Part shown: positions 24,863 through 33,270 of the stretch, one piece after another | Numbering within the stretch: the stretch's first letter is position 1 | How the letters are laid out: the number at the start of each line of letters is the position of its first letter | Assembly: GCA_035631615.1 (NCBI GenBank) | Contig: DASQIK010000033.1 | Coordinates: 1 to 60,979, forward strand | Source of the DNA: UBA5189 sp035631615 | Lineage (GTDB): Bacteria > Chloroflexota > Limnocylindria > Limnocylindrales > CSP1-4 | Length of the DNA: 60,979 nucleotides | Reading direction: 5' to 3' | Notes under the pieces: model-generated | The model's database searches: none | The model's input: the letters and a program-made list of their open reading frames with translations, nothing else | What the model was told of the DNA's origin: nothing | Program-made: the position numbers and the translations under genes

Positions 24863-24868
24863 TACGCT
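24863..24868 (+). promoter_or_regulatory. Putative leaderless -10 (TACGCT) of the CvpA-like gene
   Basis: TACGCT lies 6 nt before the GTG start at 24875, in the context TACGCTCCCGCCGTG. Nearly the same context precedes DUF951 and ymdB. Confidence 0.5.
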
Positions 24869-24874
24869 CCCGCC

Positions 24875-25465
24875 GTGGAGCAGATCCAGCCGTTCGATCT
24901 GGTCATTGCCCTGATCCTCCTGGCGATGTTCATCGTCGGGTACGCACAGGGAGTCGTTCGGCGGCTTCTCGGCATCGCGGCGATCCTGTTCTCGCTCATC
25001 CTCGGTGCCCAGCTCCGCCAGCCCCTCGGGGACTACCTGTCGCACCAGTGGACGACGATCGTCCCCACCTACAGCTACATGGTGGCCTTCGGCGCGGTCT
25101 TCGTCGCGGCCGCGGTCACGCTCAGCATCGGCATCCAGATCTCGTATCGTCCCGCGCCGCTTTTCCCGCGCTACCCGGTGCTCGACGAGACCCTCGGTGG
25201 GCTCCTCGGCGTGGTCGAGGGGTTCCTGATCCTCGTCGCGATCCTGCTGATCCTCGATCCGTACTTCACCCAGCCGGACATCCGGGACAAGGCCGGCATC
25301 GGGGAGTTCGGGCTCCTGCGGTCGCTCCACGACCTGCTGGACAACACGCTGACCGCGTCGATCCTGCGCCACAACGTCATCCCCGGGTTCCTCGTCGTGT
25401 TCGGGATCCTGATTCCGCAGGACGTGAGGTCCGTGTTCGCCAGGGCGCTGACCGCCCTCGCCTGA
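24875..25465 (+). CDS. CvpA-family membrane protein
   Basis: A 196-aa membrane protein of the CvpA (colicin V production) family. It starts with FDLVIALILLAMFIVGYAQG, the family's N-terminal helix and Gly-rich turn, and has about four hydrophobic helices in the first 130 residues, then a soluble C-terminal part with one more apolar segment (VIPGFLVVFGILIP). CvpA proteins help maintain the cell envelope in several bacteria, though the mechanism is unclear. In many genomes cvpA lies next to mutS2, and the same linkage is present here with mpg in between. The mpg start is 4 nt downstream. Confidence 0.85.
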   Translation: MEQIQPFDLVIALILLAMFIVGYAQGVVRRLLGIAAILFSLILGAQLRQPLGDYLSHQWTTIVPTYSYMVAFGAVFVAAAVTLSIGIQISYRPAPLFPRYPVLDETLGGLLGVVEGFLILVAILLILDPYFTQPDIRDKAGIGEFGLLRSLHDLLDNTLTASILRHNVIPGFLVVFGILIPQDVRSVFARALTALA

Positions 25466-25469
25466 TCTG

Positions 25470-26144
25470 GTGCAGCCCGTCCCGCGCGGGACGCTGCGAC
25501 CCATGACGCTCTCCCGCGAGACGCTCACCGGGGCCACCCTTGACGCAGCTCGTGCGCTGCTCGGCGCCAACCTGGTGCGCGAGGCACCCTCCGGCGATCC
25601 CGTCGAGCGCCGGGTCGGTCGCATCGTGGAGGTCGAGGCGTACATCGGCGAGGACGACCGGGCATCCCACGCCCGGTTCGGCCGCACGGCGCGGAACGCG
25701 GTCATGTACGGGCCTCCGGGAGTGGCCTACGTGTACCTTGTCTACGGGATGTACGAGTGCCTGAACGTGGTCACGGAGCCTGCTGGCCGGCCCGCCGCCG
25801 TGCTGATTCGCGCCGTCGCGCCGGTCTCGGGCGAGGCCGCTTTGCGGGCGGCGCGTTTTGTCCACGCCCTGCGCCGTGCCCGGACCGACGAGGGGCGAGC
25901 GCGAGCCGCTGCCCGGATCGGCGCGATCCCGGCAGCGCGGCTGGCGTCCGGCCCGGGCCTGGTCGGGGCGGCATTCGACATCACGCGGGACGACACGGGC
26001 CGCGACCTGCTCGATCGAGCGTCGCCGCTGCGCCTGGAGCCGGGCTCGCCGCCGACGCGCGTCGTCGCGACGCCACGAATCGGCATCGACTATGCACCGG
26101 AGCCGTGGCGCAGCACGCACTGGCGCTTCGTGGAAGCTCGCTAG
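25470..26144 (+). CDS. 3-methyladenine DNA glycosylase (MPG/AAG family)
   Basis: A 224-aa alkylpurine glycosylase that removes alkylated bases to start base-excision repair. IVEVEAYIGEDDRASHA holds the catalytic Glu, RNAVMYGPPGVAYVYLVYGMYECLNVV is the conserved core in pieces, and GPGLVGAAFDIT the C-terminal substrate loop. GTG at 25470 gives 11 extra residues; the ATG at 25503 (MTLSRETLTG) is also plausible. It sits between cvpA and mutS2, with the mutS2 start 5 nt after its stop, so it is cotranscribed with a second DNA-repair-type gene. Confidence 0.9.
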   Translation: MQPVPRGTLRPMTLSRETLTGATLDAARALLGANLVREAPSGDPVERRVGRIVEVEAYIGEDDRASHARFGRTARNAVMYGPPGVAYVYLVYGMYECLNVVTEPAGRPAAVLIRAVAPVSGEAALRAARFVHALRRARTDEGRARAAARIGAIPAARLASGPGLVGAAFDITRDDTGRDLLDRASPLRLEPGSPPTRVVATPRIGIDYAPEPWRSTHWRFVEAR

Positions 26145-26149
26145 GCACG

Positions 26150-28531
26150 ATGGATCAACGCTCCGTCGCGATCCTCGAGTTTCCGCTCGTCCGCGAGCGC
26201 CTGGCCGACAAGACCTCGTTCGGCCCGAGCCGCCGGCTCGCGGAGCAGCTCGCGCCGCAGTCCGACCCGGTCCTCGTCGCCCGCGGGCTGGACGAGACCG
26301 ACGAGGCCCGCGCCCTCGTGGAGGAGCGGGCCGGCGTTGGCATCGCCGGCGCGCGCGACATCGGGCCCGCGATCGAGCGCGCAGCGCGCGGGGGCCGCCT
26401 CGATCCCGAGCAGTTCCTGGACATCTGGGCGACCCTCGACGCGGCCGCCGGCCTCAAGCCGCACCTCGCCGACGCCCGCCGGCCGCTCCAGCGCGAGCTG
26501 GGCCGCCAGCTGCACCCGTTGCCGGCGATCACGTCAACCCTGGCGCGTTCGTTCGACCCCGCCGGCGAGCTCCTCGACACCGCGTCGCCGCGGCTCGGGG
26601 GCCTCCGGGCGGCCGTTCGCGTCGCCTTCGACCGTCTCCGGCGTCGGCTCGACACGCTCGTCGCCTCCGAGCTCGGCAACGCCCTCCAGGAGCCGCTCGT
26701 CACGCTCCGGAACGGCCGCTACGTGGTCCCGGTCCGAGCCGACGCCAAGGGACGGGTCAAGGGCATCGTCCACGACGCGTCGGGCAGCGGTCAGACGCTG
26801 TTCATCGAGCCGCTGGTGGTGGTCGAGCTCGGGAACACGTGGCGGGAGGCACAGGCCGCGGAGCAGGCCGAGATCGAGCGGATCCTCGACGAGCTGTCGG
26901 CGCTGGTCGGCGCCAACGCGGGGCCCTTGCGCGAGACCCTCGGCGCCCTCGCCCAGTTCGACTTCTGGGCGGCCAAGGCGCAGCTCGCGGGCGAGATGGG
27001 CGCATCCCGCGCGGAGACCACGAAGCGCTCCGAGGTGACCCTCCTCTCGGCGCGCCATCCCGGCTTGACCGGGCGAGTCGTCCCCATCGACGTGCGCCTC
27101 GGCGACGGGTTCACGGCGCTGGTCGTTACCGGCCCGAACACCGGCGGCAAGACGGTCACGCTCCGAACGCTCGGGCTGCTCGCCCTCATGCACCAGGCGG
27201 GCCTGCACATTCCCGCGTCGCCGGGGAGTCGCCTGCCGACCTTCCGCGACGTCTTTGCCGACATCGGCGACGAGCAGTCGATCGCCCAGTCGCTGTCGAC
27301 GTTCTCGGGGCATCTGCGCTCGATCATCCGGATCGTCGAGGCGGCGGGCCCGGGGACGCTCGTCCTGCTCGATGAGCTCGGCGCCGGCACCGACCCGACC
27401 GAGGGCTCCGCCCTGGCGCAGTCGCTCCTGGACCACTTCATCAAGGCAGGCGCGCTCGTCGCCGCCACCACCCATTACGCGGAGCTGAAGGCATACGCGC
27501 ATACGACACCGGGGGCGACGAACGCGTCGGTCGAGTTCGACCTCGAGACGCTCAGCCCGACGTACCGGCTGACCATCGGCCTGCCCGGCGGCTCCCAGGC
27601 CTTCGCGATCGCCGAACGGCTCGGGCTGCCGCCGGCGCTGGTGGCCGACGCGCGCTCGCGGCTGAGCGAGGCGCAGCGCACGTTCGAGGCGACGCTCGCC
27701 CGCATCCGCGAGGTCGAGACGGAGACGGCCGAGGCGAAGGACCGCACCCGCGAGGCCGAGCTGCGCGCCGGCGAAGCGTTGCGCGCCGCCGCCGACGAGC
27801 GACGCAAGGCCCAGCAGTCCCGTGCCGACACGGAGCGGCGCGCCCGCGAGGAGGCCGCCCGCCTGGTCGGGGATCTGCGCTCGGAGCTAGAGGCTGCCCG
27901 CCGGTCGCTCGAGCGCGGGGCATTGACCGCACCAGCCATCGACAACGTGCTCGAGCGGGCGGAGGATCGCCTGGCGAAGGCGCCGGCGCCGGCCGTCGCC
28001 GCGCCCGCGAAGGCCGCGGCGGGCGCCGTCGCGCCGCCGGCGTGGCACGTGGGCGACGAGGCACGCAGCCGCTCCGGCGGCTGGACCGGCCGCATCGCCG
28101 AGCTCGACCGCGCGAAGCGGCGCGCCACCATCGAGACCGGGGCAATGCGCGTGAGCGTGGAGGTGGCCGATCTCGAGCCGGTCGAATGGTCGGCGCCTGG
28201 TGCGGCGAGCGACAACGGCAGCGGCGCCGCGAGCGACGCCGGGCCGGCCGGCTCCACCGTCGCAGAGCTGCGGCTCAGCCGCGCCCGGAGCGTGCCGATG
28301 TCATTGGACCTGCGCGGTGCGCGAGTGGACGAGGCGTTGGCGGCGCTCGATCGCTACCTCGAGGATGCCTCGCTGGCGGGCCTCGCGAAGGTCACGGTGA
28401 TCCACGGTCTGGGGACGGGTGCGCTGCGGGACGCTGTCCGAACGGACTCGGCGGCCCATCCGCTCGTGCGCACGGTGCGGGCAGGCGAGCGCGGTGAGGG
28501 CGGCGACGGGGTCACGGTCGTCGAGCTGTAG
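26150..28531 (+). CDS. mutS2: MutS2 endonuclease / ribosome rescue ATPase
   Basis: A 793-aa MutS2. It lacks the mismatch-recognition domain of MutS. Core and clamp helices (about 1-310) lead to the ATPase with Walker A GPNTGGKT (about 328-335), FADIGDEQSIAQSLSTFSGH and LLDELGAGTDPTEG. A long Ala/Glu/Arg coiled coil follows, then a KOW-like segment (WHVGDEARSRSGGWTGRI), and the C-terminal Smr nuclease domain with LDLRG and HGLGTGALR. MutS2 acts against homologous recombination or splits collided ribosomes, depending on species. It is read with mpg and converges with the PBP gene. Confidence 0.95.
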   Translation: MDQRSVAILEFPLVRERLADKTSFGPSRRLAEQLAPQSDPVLVARGLDETDEARALVEERAGVGIAGARDIGPAIERAARGGRLDPEQFLDIWATLDAAAGLKPHLADARRPLQRELGRQLHPLPAITSTLARSFDPAGELLDTASPRLGGLRAAVRVAFDRLRRRLDTLVASELGNALQEPLVTLRNGRYVVPVRADAKGRVKGIVHDASGSGQTLFIEPLVVVELGNTWREAQAAEQAEIERILDELSALVGANAGPLRETLGALAQFDFWAAKAQLAGEMGASRAETTKRSEVTLLSARHPGLTGRVVPIDVRLGDGFTALVVTGPNTGGKTVTLRTLGLLALMHQAGLHIPASPGSRLPTFRDVFADIGDEQSIAQSLSTFSGHLRSIIRIVEAAGPGTLVLLDELGAGTDPTEGSALAQSLLDHFIKAGALVAATTHYAELKAYAHTTPGATNASVEFDLETLSPTYRLTIGLPGGSQAFAIAERLGLPPALVADARSRLSEAQRTFEATLARIREVETETAEAKDRTREAELRAGEALRAAADERRKAQQSRADTERRAREEAARLVGDLRSELEAARRSLERGALTAPAIDNVLERAEDRLAKAPAPAVAAPAKAAAGAVAPPAWHVGDEARSRSGGWTGRIAELDRAKRRATIETGAMRVSVEVADLEPVEWSAPGAASDNGSGAASDAGPAGSTVAELRLSRARSVPMSLDLRGARVDEALAALDRYLEDASLAGLAKVTVIHGLGTGALRDAVRTDSAAHPLVRTVRAGERGEGGDGVTVVEL

Positions 28532-28538
28532 CGCCCGC

Positions 28539-28569
28539 GGCCGGGCGAGGCGGCCGGGCGAGGCGGCCG
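28539..28569. repeat. Tandem 13-bp repeat between convergent genes
   Basis: GGCCGGGCGAGGC occurs at 28539-28551 and 28552-28564, followed by a partial third copy (GGCCG). It fills most of the 45-bp gap between the mutS2 and PBP stop codons. No coding role is evident. Confidence 0.7.
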
Positions 28570-28576
28570 CGGATGC

Positions 28577-31474
28577 CTAGCGGCGCCGCCGCTTCGGGCG
28601 AACCGGCTTGAACCGGCGGCCGATCAGCATCGTGAACAGCGGGGCCAGCAGCGGGAACAGCGCGATGGGCAGAACCCCGGTCGGAGCGGCTGGCGCCCCA
28701 GTCGCCTGGGCTCCTGGTCCGGGGACGGGCAACGTGAACTTTCCCTTGCCGGCGCTCGGAGATGGCGTGTTGTGCGGATTGCCGTGGCTTTGGCTGGGGG
28801 TCGGCGGCGGCGTGATGCACGGGACGATGCTCGACGGCTGGGGTGTCGGCGGCCCGCCGCCCGGTCCGCAGCTGACGAGGGGCTGGCAGACCTCGGTCGG
28901 CTTGAACGCACCGCCCCAGGTCGCCCCGAACGGATGGAACCCGAGGCTGTAGAAGTACATCGTCCGGGTCCCCTTCGGGCCACCGCGAACGCCGGGGCCC
29001 CTGGCCGCGCGTTGCGCCCATTCCTGGGTGTAGGGCTGCCACTGCGGGAAGCGGGTCTCGGCCTGGCTGAAGTCGAGTACGGTCTTGGTCACCATCGGGC
29101 CGGTGCAGCCGTTCGCCCACAGCTTGCCGGTGGCCTGGTCGATCTGGACGTCGACGTGGAGGTTGTCCGGGCGCGTCGGCTGGGTGCCCTTGATGAATAT
29201 CTCCTTGACCGTCGAGACCGTGCCCGGGCCGGGGAGCATGCCGCTGAACGCATCGACCGTGACGTTGACCAGCCCGTCGGGCGGCGAGAAATTCGCAATC
29301 GGCATCTTCTGGCTGACCTCGGTCAGGATGCGCGACCACAGGGGCGCCGACGACTGGAGGGAGAGCGCGTCGGTGTTCGGCGACGAGTCCGAGTTGCCCA
29401 TCCAGACGCCGACCGCGAGGGCGGGCGCATTCGGGTCATCGGGTGGCGCGAGGAACCCGAAGGCAAGGGTGTCCTTGTGGTCGTTCGTGGTGCCCGTCTT
29501 GTAGGCGGCCGGCCGGCGAGTCGTGCCGGTGCCGGTCTTCGCCAGGATCTGCCACTCGCCCCAGACCGGGTTGATGCTCTTGTTGGTGTTGCCGCTCAGG
29601 ATGTCCGTGATGATGTAGGCCGCCTGCGGCGAGACGATCCGCTTGCCGACCGGTGTGTCATTGGCCGTCGGGTACTTGACGTTGCCGTCCTTGTCGCGCA
29701 CCTCGAGGATCATCTGGCGCGGCATGAGCACGCCGCCGTCGGCGATCGAGCCGTACGCGCCGAGCAGGTCGATCGGGTGCAGCTCGATCGTTCCGATCGA
29801 TTGCGAGACGACCGGGGTGGCGCCCGGCGTGAAGTGGATGCCGAAGTCCTGCTCGCGGTTGAAGACGTGATCGATGCCCTGGATCAGGCCCGCCTTGATC
29901 GCCGGGACGTTCAGCGAGAACTGGAGCGCTGATCGGAGGCGGACGGGACCACGCTCGACGCCATCGTCCTGGCTCGGCGTATACGAGGCACCCTTCCGGC
30001 CGAACTCTGTGACGACGTCCATGAACATGGTCGAGGCGGTCAGCGTGTGATCGTCGATCCCGATGACGTAGCTGAGCGGCTTGATCGCCGACCCGGGCTG
30101 CCGGTACCCGACCGACATGACGTCGAACTGGGGCTGGAACTTGGCGTTGCCATCCGCGTAGTACTGGCCGCTGCCCGCATAGGCGAGGATCTGCCCGGTC
30201 CGGTAGTCCTCGATTGCGGCGGCGCCGTTGTGGATGTTGGCGCCCTTCAGGTTGCGCAGCCAGGTCTGATCGGCCGACGAGATCCCGAGTGCCTTCCAGA
30301 CCGGGTTCGGGGACTTGAGCTGGGTCACGCGGGTCGACGCATACAGCCACTTCTCGACCGTCTGCTGCATCGTCCAGTCGAGCGAGGTCACGACCTGGTA
30401 GCCGCCGGTGTCGACGGCCGGACAGTTGTCGGCGCTGCCCGCGCCGCACAGGATCGCGGCGAGCTGGCTCCGGATCTGCCACACGAACTGGGGCGCCTTC
30501 CATTGCGGCGCTGCCTGTGGCGTCAGGATCAGCGGCTCCTGCTCGGCGGCGTCGAACTCGGCGACGCTGTGGTGTGACAGGACGCTGCGCGTCTTCATCT
30601 GCTCCAGGACGAAGTTCCGGCGCTTGACGATGTCCGTCGTCGCGGGGACGAGCAGGGTGACCTTGTCCGCCGGGCAGACCTGGCCTTCCTGGATGGTCAC
30701 GCTGCACTCGCGCACGGCGTTCTTGAGGAGGTCGTACTGGGTCGGGGACTGCGGGATGGCGGCAAGGACCGCGAACTGTGCGAGATCGAGCTGGTTGAGG
30801 TCCTTGCCGAAGTAGCCGAGGGCGGCAGCCTGGACCCCGTAGCTCTGGTTCCCGTAGAAGTTCTGGTTCAGATACGCCTGCATGATGACTTTCTTGCCGG
30901 CGTCGCCCGGGAACTCCTGGGTGAGCCGGATCGACTGGATGATCTCGCGGATCTTCCGGTCATAGACCGTCCCGGTGAACGCGTCGGAGGGGAGCAGCCG
31001 AGCGCGGACGAGCTGTTGGGTGATCGTCGAGGCGCCGCGCGGGTGGCCGGACAGCGTGTCCAGCCCGGCCGACACGACTGCGGTGACGTCGAAGCCGGGG
31101 TTCGTCCAGAAGTCCTTGTCCTCGACGGAGGTGGTCGCATCGATCATCTCCGGCGGGATCTGGTCGAAGGTGACGAGCTGGCGGCGGAGGACGCCGAACC
31201 GCGCGAGCTCGATCTTGCCCGTACGGTCGTACACGATCGAGGGCTGCTCGAAGCCGATGTTGTCGAGGAGCGCCTTCGGATCCGGCAGGTCGCGGCTGTA
31301 GTAGCTGTACGCGGTGACCGTCCCGATGAAGCCGACGCCACCGAGGACGAGGAAGCTCGAGAACAGGAGGAGCGGGATGGCGAGCGCCGCGCGTCGGGCG
31401 GAGCCACCTCCTCGTCCGCGCCTTGCGGCTCCGCTCCGGCGGTGCCGCTGACGCCTCTGGAGGGCAGTCTGCAT
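28577..31474 (-). CDS. Class A penicillin-binding protein (bifunctional)
   Basis: A 965-aa PBP1a-type enzyme that polymerises and cross-links peptidoglycan. A basic N-terminus and one membrane helix (about 29-56) lead to the GT51 glycosyltransferase with EDKDFW (118-123) and GASTITQQLVR (147-157). The transpeptidase has the catalytic S462-A-I-K465, SLN at 520-522 and KTGTT at 659-663. The C-terminus is unusual: a Pro/Ser-rich linker, a second hydrophobic stretch (VLPIALFPLLAPLFTMLIG) and a strongly basic end (KPVRPKRRRR). The ATG at 31474 is preceded by TATCGT 9 nt upstream. It is divergent from tyrS. Confidence 0.93.
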   Translation of the reverse strand: MQTALQRRQRHRRSGAARRGRGGGSARRAALAIPLLLFSSFLVLGGVGFIGTVTAYSYYSRDLPDPKALLDNIGFEQPSIVYDRTGKIELARFGVLRRQLVTFDQIPPEMIDATTSVEDKDFWTNPGFDVTAVVSAGLDTLSGHPRGASTITQQLVRARLLPSDAFTGTVYDRKIREIIQSIRLTQEFPGDAGKKVIMQAYLNQNFYGNQSYGVQAAALGYFGKDLNQLDLAQFAVLAAIPQSPTQYDLLKNAVRECSVTIQEGQVCPADKVTLLVPATTDIVKRRNFVLEQMKTRSVLSHHSVAEFDAAEQEPLILTPQAAPQWKAPQFVWQIRSQLAAILCGAGSADNCPAVDTGGYQVVTSLDWTMQQTVEKWLYASTRVTQLKSPNPVWKALGISSADQTWLRNLKGANIHNGAAAIEDYRTGQILAYAGSGQYYADGNAKFQPQFDVMSVGYRQPGSAIKPLSYVIGIDDHTLTASTMFMDVVTEFGRKGASYTPSQDDGVERGPVRLRSALQFSLNVPAIKAGLIQGIDHVFNREQDFGIHFTPGATPVVSQSIGTIELHPIDLLGAYGSIADGGVLMPRQMILEVRDKDGNVKYPTANDTPVGKRIVSPQAAYIITDILSGNTNKSINPVWGEWQILAKTGTGTTRRPAAYKTGTTNDHKDTLAFGFLAPPDDPNAPALAVGVWMGNSDSSPNTDALSLQSSAPLWSRILTEVSQKMPIANFSPPDGLVNVTVDAFSGMLPGPGTVSTVKEIFIKGTQPTRPDNLHVDVQIDQATGKLWANGCTGPMVTKTVLDFSQAETRFPQWQPYTQEWAQRAARGPGVRGGPKGTRTMYFYSLGFHPFGATWGGAFKPTEVCQPLVSCGPGGGPPTPQPSSIVPCITPPPTPSQSHGNPHNTPSPSAGKGKFTLPVPGPGAQATGAPAAPTGVLPIALFPLLAPLFTMLIGRRFKPVRPKRRRR

Positions 31475-31556
31475 GTGCGGCCGACGATACCATAGGGTCC
31501 GTGAGGGCCAATTCCCCCCATCGGGTTGCGGTGTCGACGGCTCTCGTTACAAGCCT

Positions 31557-32882
31557 GTGACGCCCGACGCGGTGCCGCCGACGTTCGATCCCGGCCTCGG
31601 CGGGCTCATCCCCGAGCTGCGCTGGCGGGGCATGTTCCATGCCGCCTCGGACGGGCTCGAGGCGCGCCTCGCGAGCGGCCGCTCGATCACCGGCTACAAC
31701 GGCTTCGATCCGTCGGGCCCGTGGCTCCATATCGGGCACCTGGTGCCGATCTTCGGGCTCATCCACCTGCAGCGCCATGGCGGCGTGCCGATCGCGCTGG
31801 TCGGTGGCGGGACGGGCATGATCGGCGATCCGTCCGGCCGATCCAGCGAGCGCAACCTGCTCTCGCGCGAGCGGCTGCAGGCCAACGTCGACGCGATGCG
31901 GCCGCAGCTCGAGCGCTTCCTCGACTTCTCGGGGCCTCGAGGCGCCCGGATGGCGAACAACCTCGACTGGCTCGAGCGGATCCACCTGCTCGACTTCCTC
32001 CGTGACGTCGGCAAGCACTTCACGATCCCGTACATGCTCGCCAAGGACTCGGTCCAGCTGCGGCTCGATGGCGGCCTGTCGTTCACCGAGTTCAGCTACA
32101 TGCTCATCCAGTCGGCCGACTTCCAGCACCTGTACCGGTCGCTCGGATGCGAGCTGCAGATGGGCGGCGCCGATCAGTGGGGGAACATCACCGCGGGGCT
32201 GGAGCTGATCCGGCGGACATGCGGCGCGCCTGGGACAGGCAATGAGGGCGCCGGCGGGCAGGCATTCGCGCTGGCATACCCGCTGCTGCTGACTCCTTCG
32301 GGCGCGAAGTTCGGGAAGTCGGAGAGCGGCGACTCGGTCTGGCTGCACGCCGACGCGACGTCGCCATATGCCTTCTACCAGCACTGGCTGAACACCGACG
32401 ACCGGGACGTGCCGGTCTACCTGCGCTGGTTCACGCTGTTCTCACCGGCCGAGATCGAGGCGTTCGAGGCGGCGATGGCGGCGCATCCCGAGCGGCGAGA
32501 GGCGCAGCGGGCGCTGGCGCTCGATGTCACGTCGCGGGTCCACGGCCCCGACGTTGCGGCGCGCGCGGTCGCAGCGTCCGAGGCGGCGTTCTCGGGCTCG
32601 CCGATCGTGGATCCGGCGATCCTCGCCACGCTGCACGAGGCAGCAGACGGGTTTTCGTGGACGCCGGCCGACGTCGCCGATGGCCCGATCGGCTTCCTCG
32701 TCGCGAGCGGCACGTCGTCGTCGAGGGGTGAGGCTCGCCGCGCGATCGCCGGTGGCGGGATCACGATCAATGATCGCCGGCTCTCCGATGCGGATACGGC
32801 GCTGCCCGAACCGATCGGCGGGGCGTGGTATGTCGTTCGCATCGGCAAGCGTCGCGTGCGCGTGGGCCGTCGCACGAGCTGA
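31557..32882 (+). CDS. tyrS: Tyrosyl-tRNA synthetase
   Basis: A 441-aa class I TyrRS. YNGFDPSGPWLHIGHLVPIF holds the HIGH motif; QMGGADQWGNIT is the tyrosine-site stretch; KFGKS is the KMSKS-loop form usual in TyrRS; an S4 RNA-binding domain ends the protein (EARRAIAGGGITINDRRL). GTG at 31557 places the usual N-terminal helix (ELRWRGMFHAASDG) near residue 20. The frame is open up to an ATG at 31473, but that stretch shows no conserved features. There is no ribosome binding site before the GTG, and the 82-bp divergent gap to the PBP gene is too short for a T-box. Confidence 0.93.
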   Translation: MTPDAVPPTFDPGLGGLIPELRWRGMFHAASDGLEARLASGRSITGYNGFDPSGPWLHIGHLVPIFGLIHLQRHGGVPIALVGGGTGMIGDPSGRSSERNLLSRERLQANVDAMRPQLERFLDFSGPRGARMANNLDWLERIHLLDFLRDVGKHFTIPYMLAKDSVQLRLDGGLSFTEFSYMLIQSADFQHLYRSLGCELQMGGADQWGNITAGLELIRRTCGAPGTGNEGAGGQAFALAYPLLLTPSGAKFGKSESGDSVWLHADATSPYAFYQHWLNTDDRDVPVYLRWFTLFSPAEIEAFEAAMAAHPERREAQRALALDVTSRVHGPDVAARAVAASEAAFSGSPIVDPAILATLHEAADGFSWTPADVADGPIGFLVASGTSSSRGEARRAIAGGGITINDRRLSDADTALPEPIGGAWYVVRIGKRRVRVGRRTS

Positions 32883-32950
32883 GCCACGCCGGGTGGGCGA
32901 GGCGTAACCCGAGTTGCGCCGGGGTGCGGCGCGAGGCGAGCCGCGCCGTT

Positions 32951-33000
32951 GCGGCGCGAGCCGAGCTGCCCCGGTCGCGGCGCGAGCCGAGCTGCCCCGG
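32951..33000. repeat. 24-bp direct repeat, two exact copies and one degenerate
   Basis: The 24-bp unit GCGGCGCGAGCCGAGCTGCC plus CCGG occurs at 32951-32974 and 32977-33000 (period 26). A related degenerate copy lies just upstream near 32927. It lies in noncoding DNA 70 bp after tyrS. Confidence 0.75.
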
Positions 33001-33161
33001 CGCCGCCTCGTTGCTCCGGGGGTTGGCCGGAAATGTTCCCGTGGTGACCTTTTCCCCGCGTTTCCGGGCCAATTCGTGAGCGGCGACGGCCGCAGGGGGC
33101 GATTTCACGCTCACAGGTCGGCGCGCGACGCACGCGCCAGCTGACACGAGGCGCTTTCCAG

Positions 33162-33210
33162 GGGCAAACCGGTGGCAAATGCCCAGGAATGGTCAGCAGG
33201 CGAACATTCC
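33162..33210. other. Two adjacent hairpins, structured RNA or terminator candidate
   Basis: GGGCA/TGCCC (33162-33166 with 33180-33184, 13-nt loop) is followed after one base by GGAATG/CATTCC (33186-33191 with 33205-33210, 13-nt loop). Equal loop sizes and direct adjacency give a tandem stem-loop. It lies 60 nt beyond the hisC stop, read from the minus strand. Confidence 0.45.
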
Positions 33211-33270
33211 GGGGGATTTCGTGCGCGCCGGTCAGCACTCCGGATCCCGGCGCCGCGCCGCGTCCGCGCC

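Larger units (their letters stand above)
32883..33270. other. Gene-free 388-bp spacer between convergent tyrS and hisC
   Basis: No convincing ORF is seen. The left part is extremely GC-rich and contains direct repeats; the middle (about 33020-33100) is less GC-rich, with TTTTCCCCGCGTTTCC; the right part contains two adjacent hairpins. Because both flanking genes end here, it holds two 3' ends and may act as a termination zone. I see no tRNA, SRP RNA, tmRNA or RNase P signature. Confidence 0.6.

Noticed and set aside
22274..25705. 1143-codon minus-strand frame across pheT and cvpA
   Set aside because: Shadow of conserved pheT; composition is Arg/Asp-rich and shows no family motifs.
31475..31556. 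T-box before tyrS
   Set aside because: The 82-bp gap is too short and has no T-box motif.
32951..33000. CRISPR array
   Set aside because: Repeats are separated by only 2 bp, with no spacers and no cas genes.
32883..33270. SRP RNA, tmRNA or RNase P gene in the large spacer
   Set aside because: None of their conserved core sequences is present.
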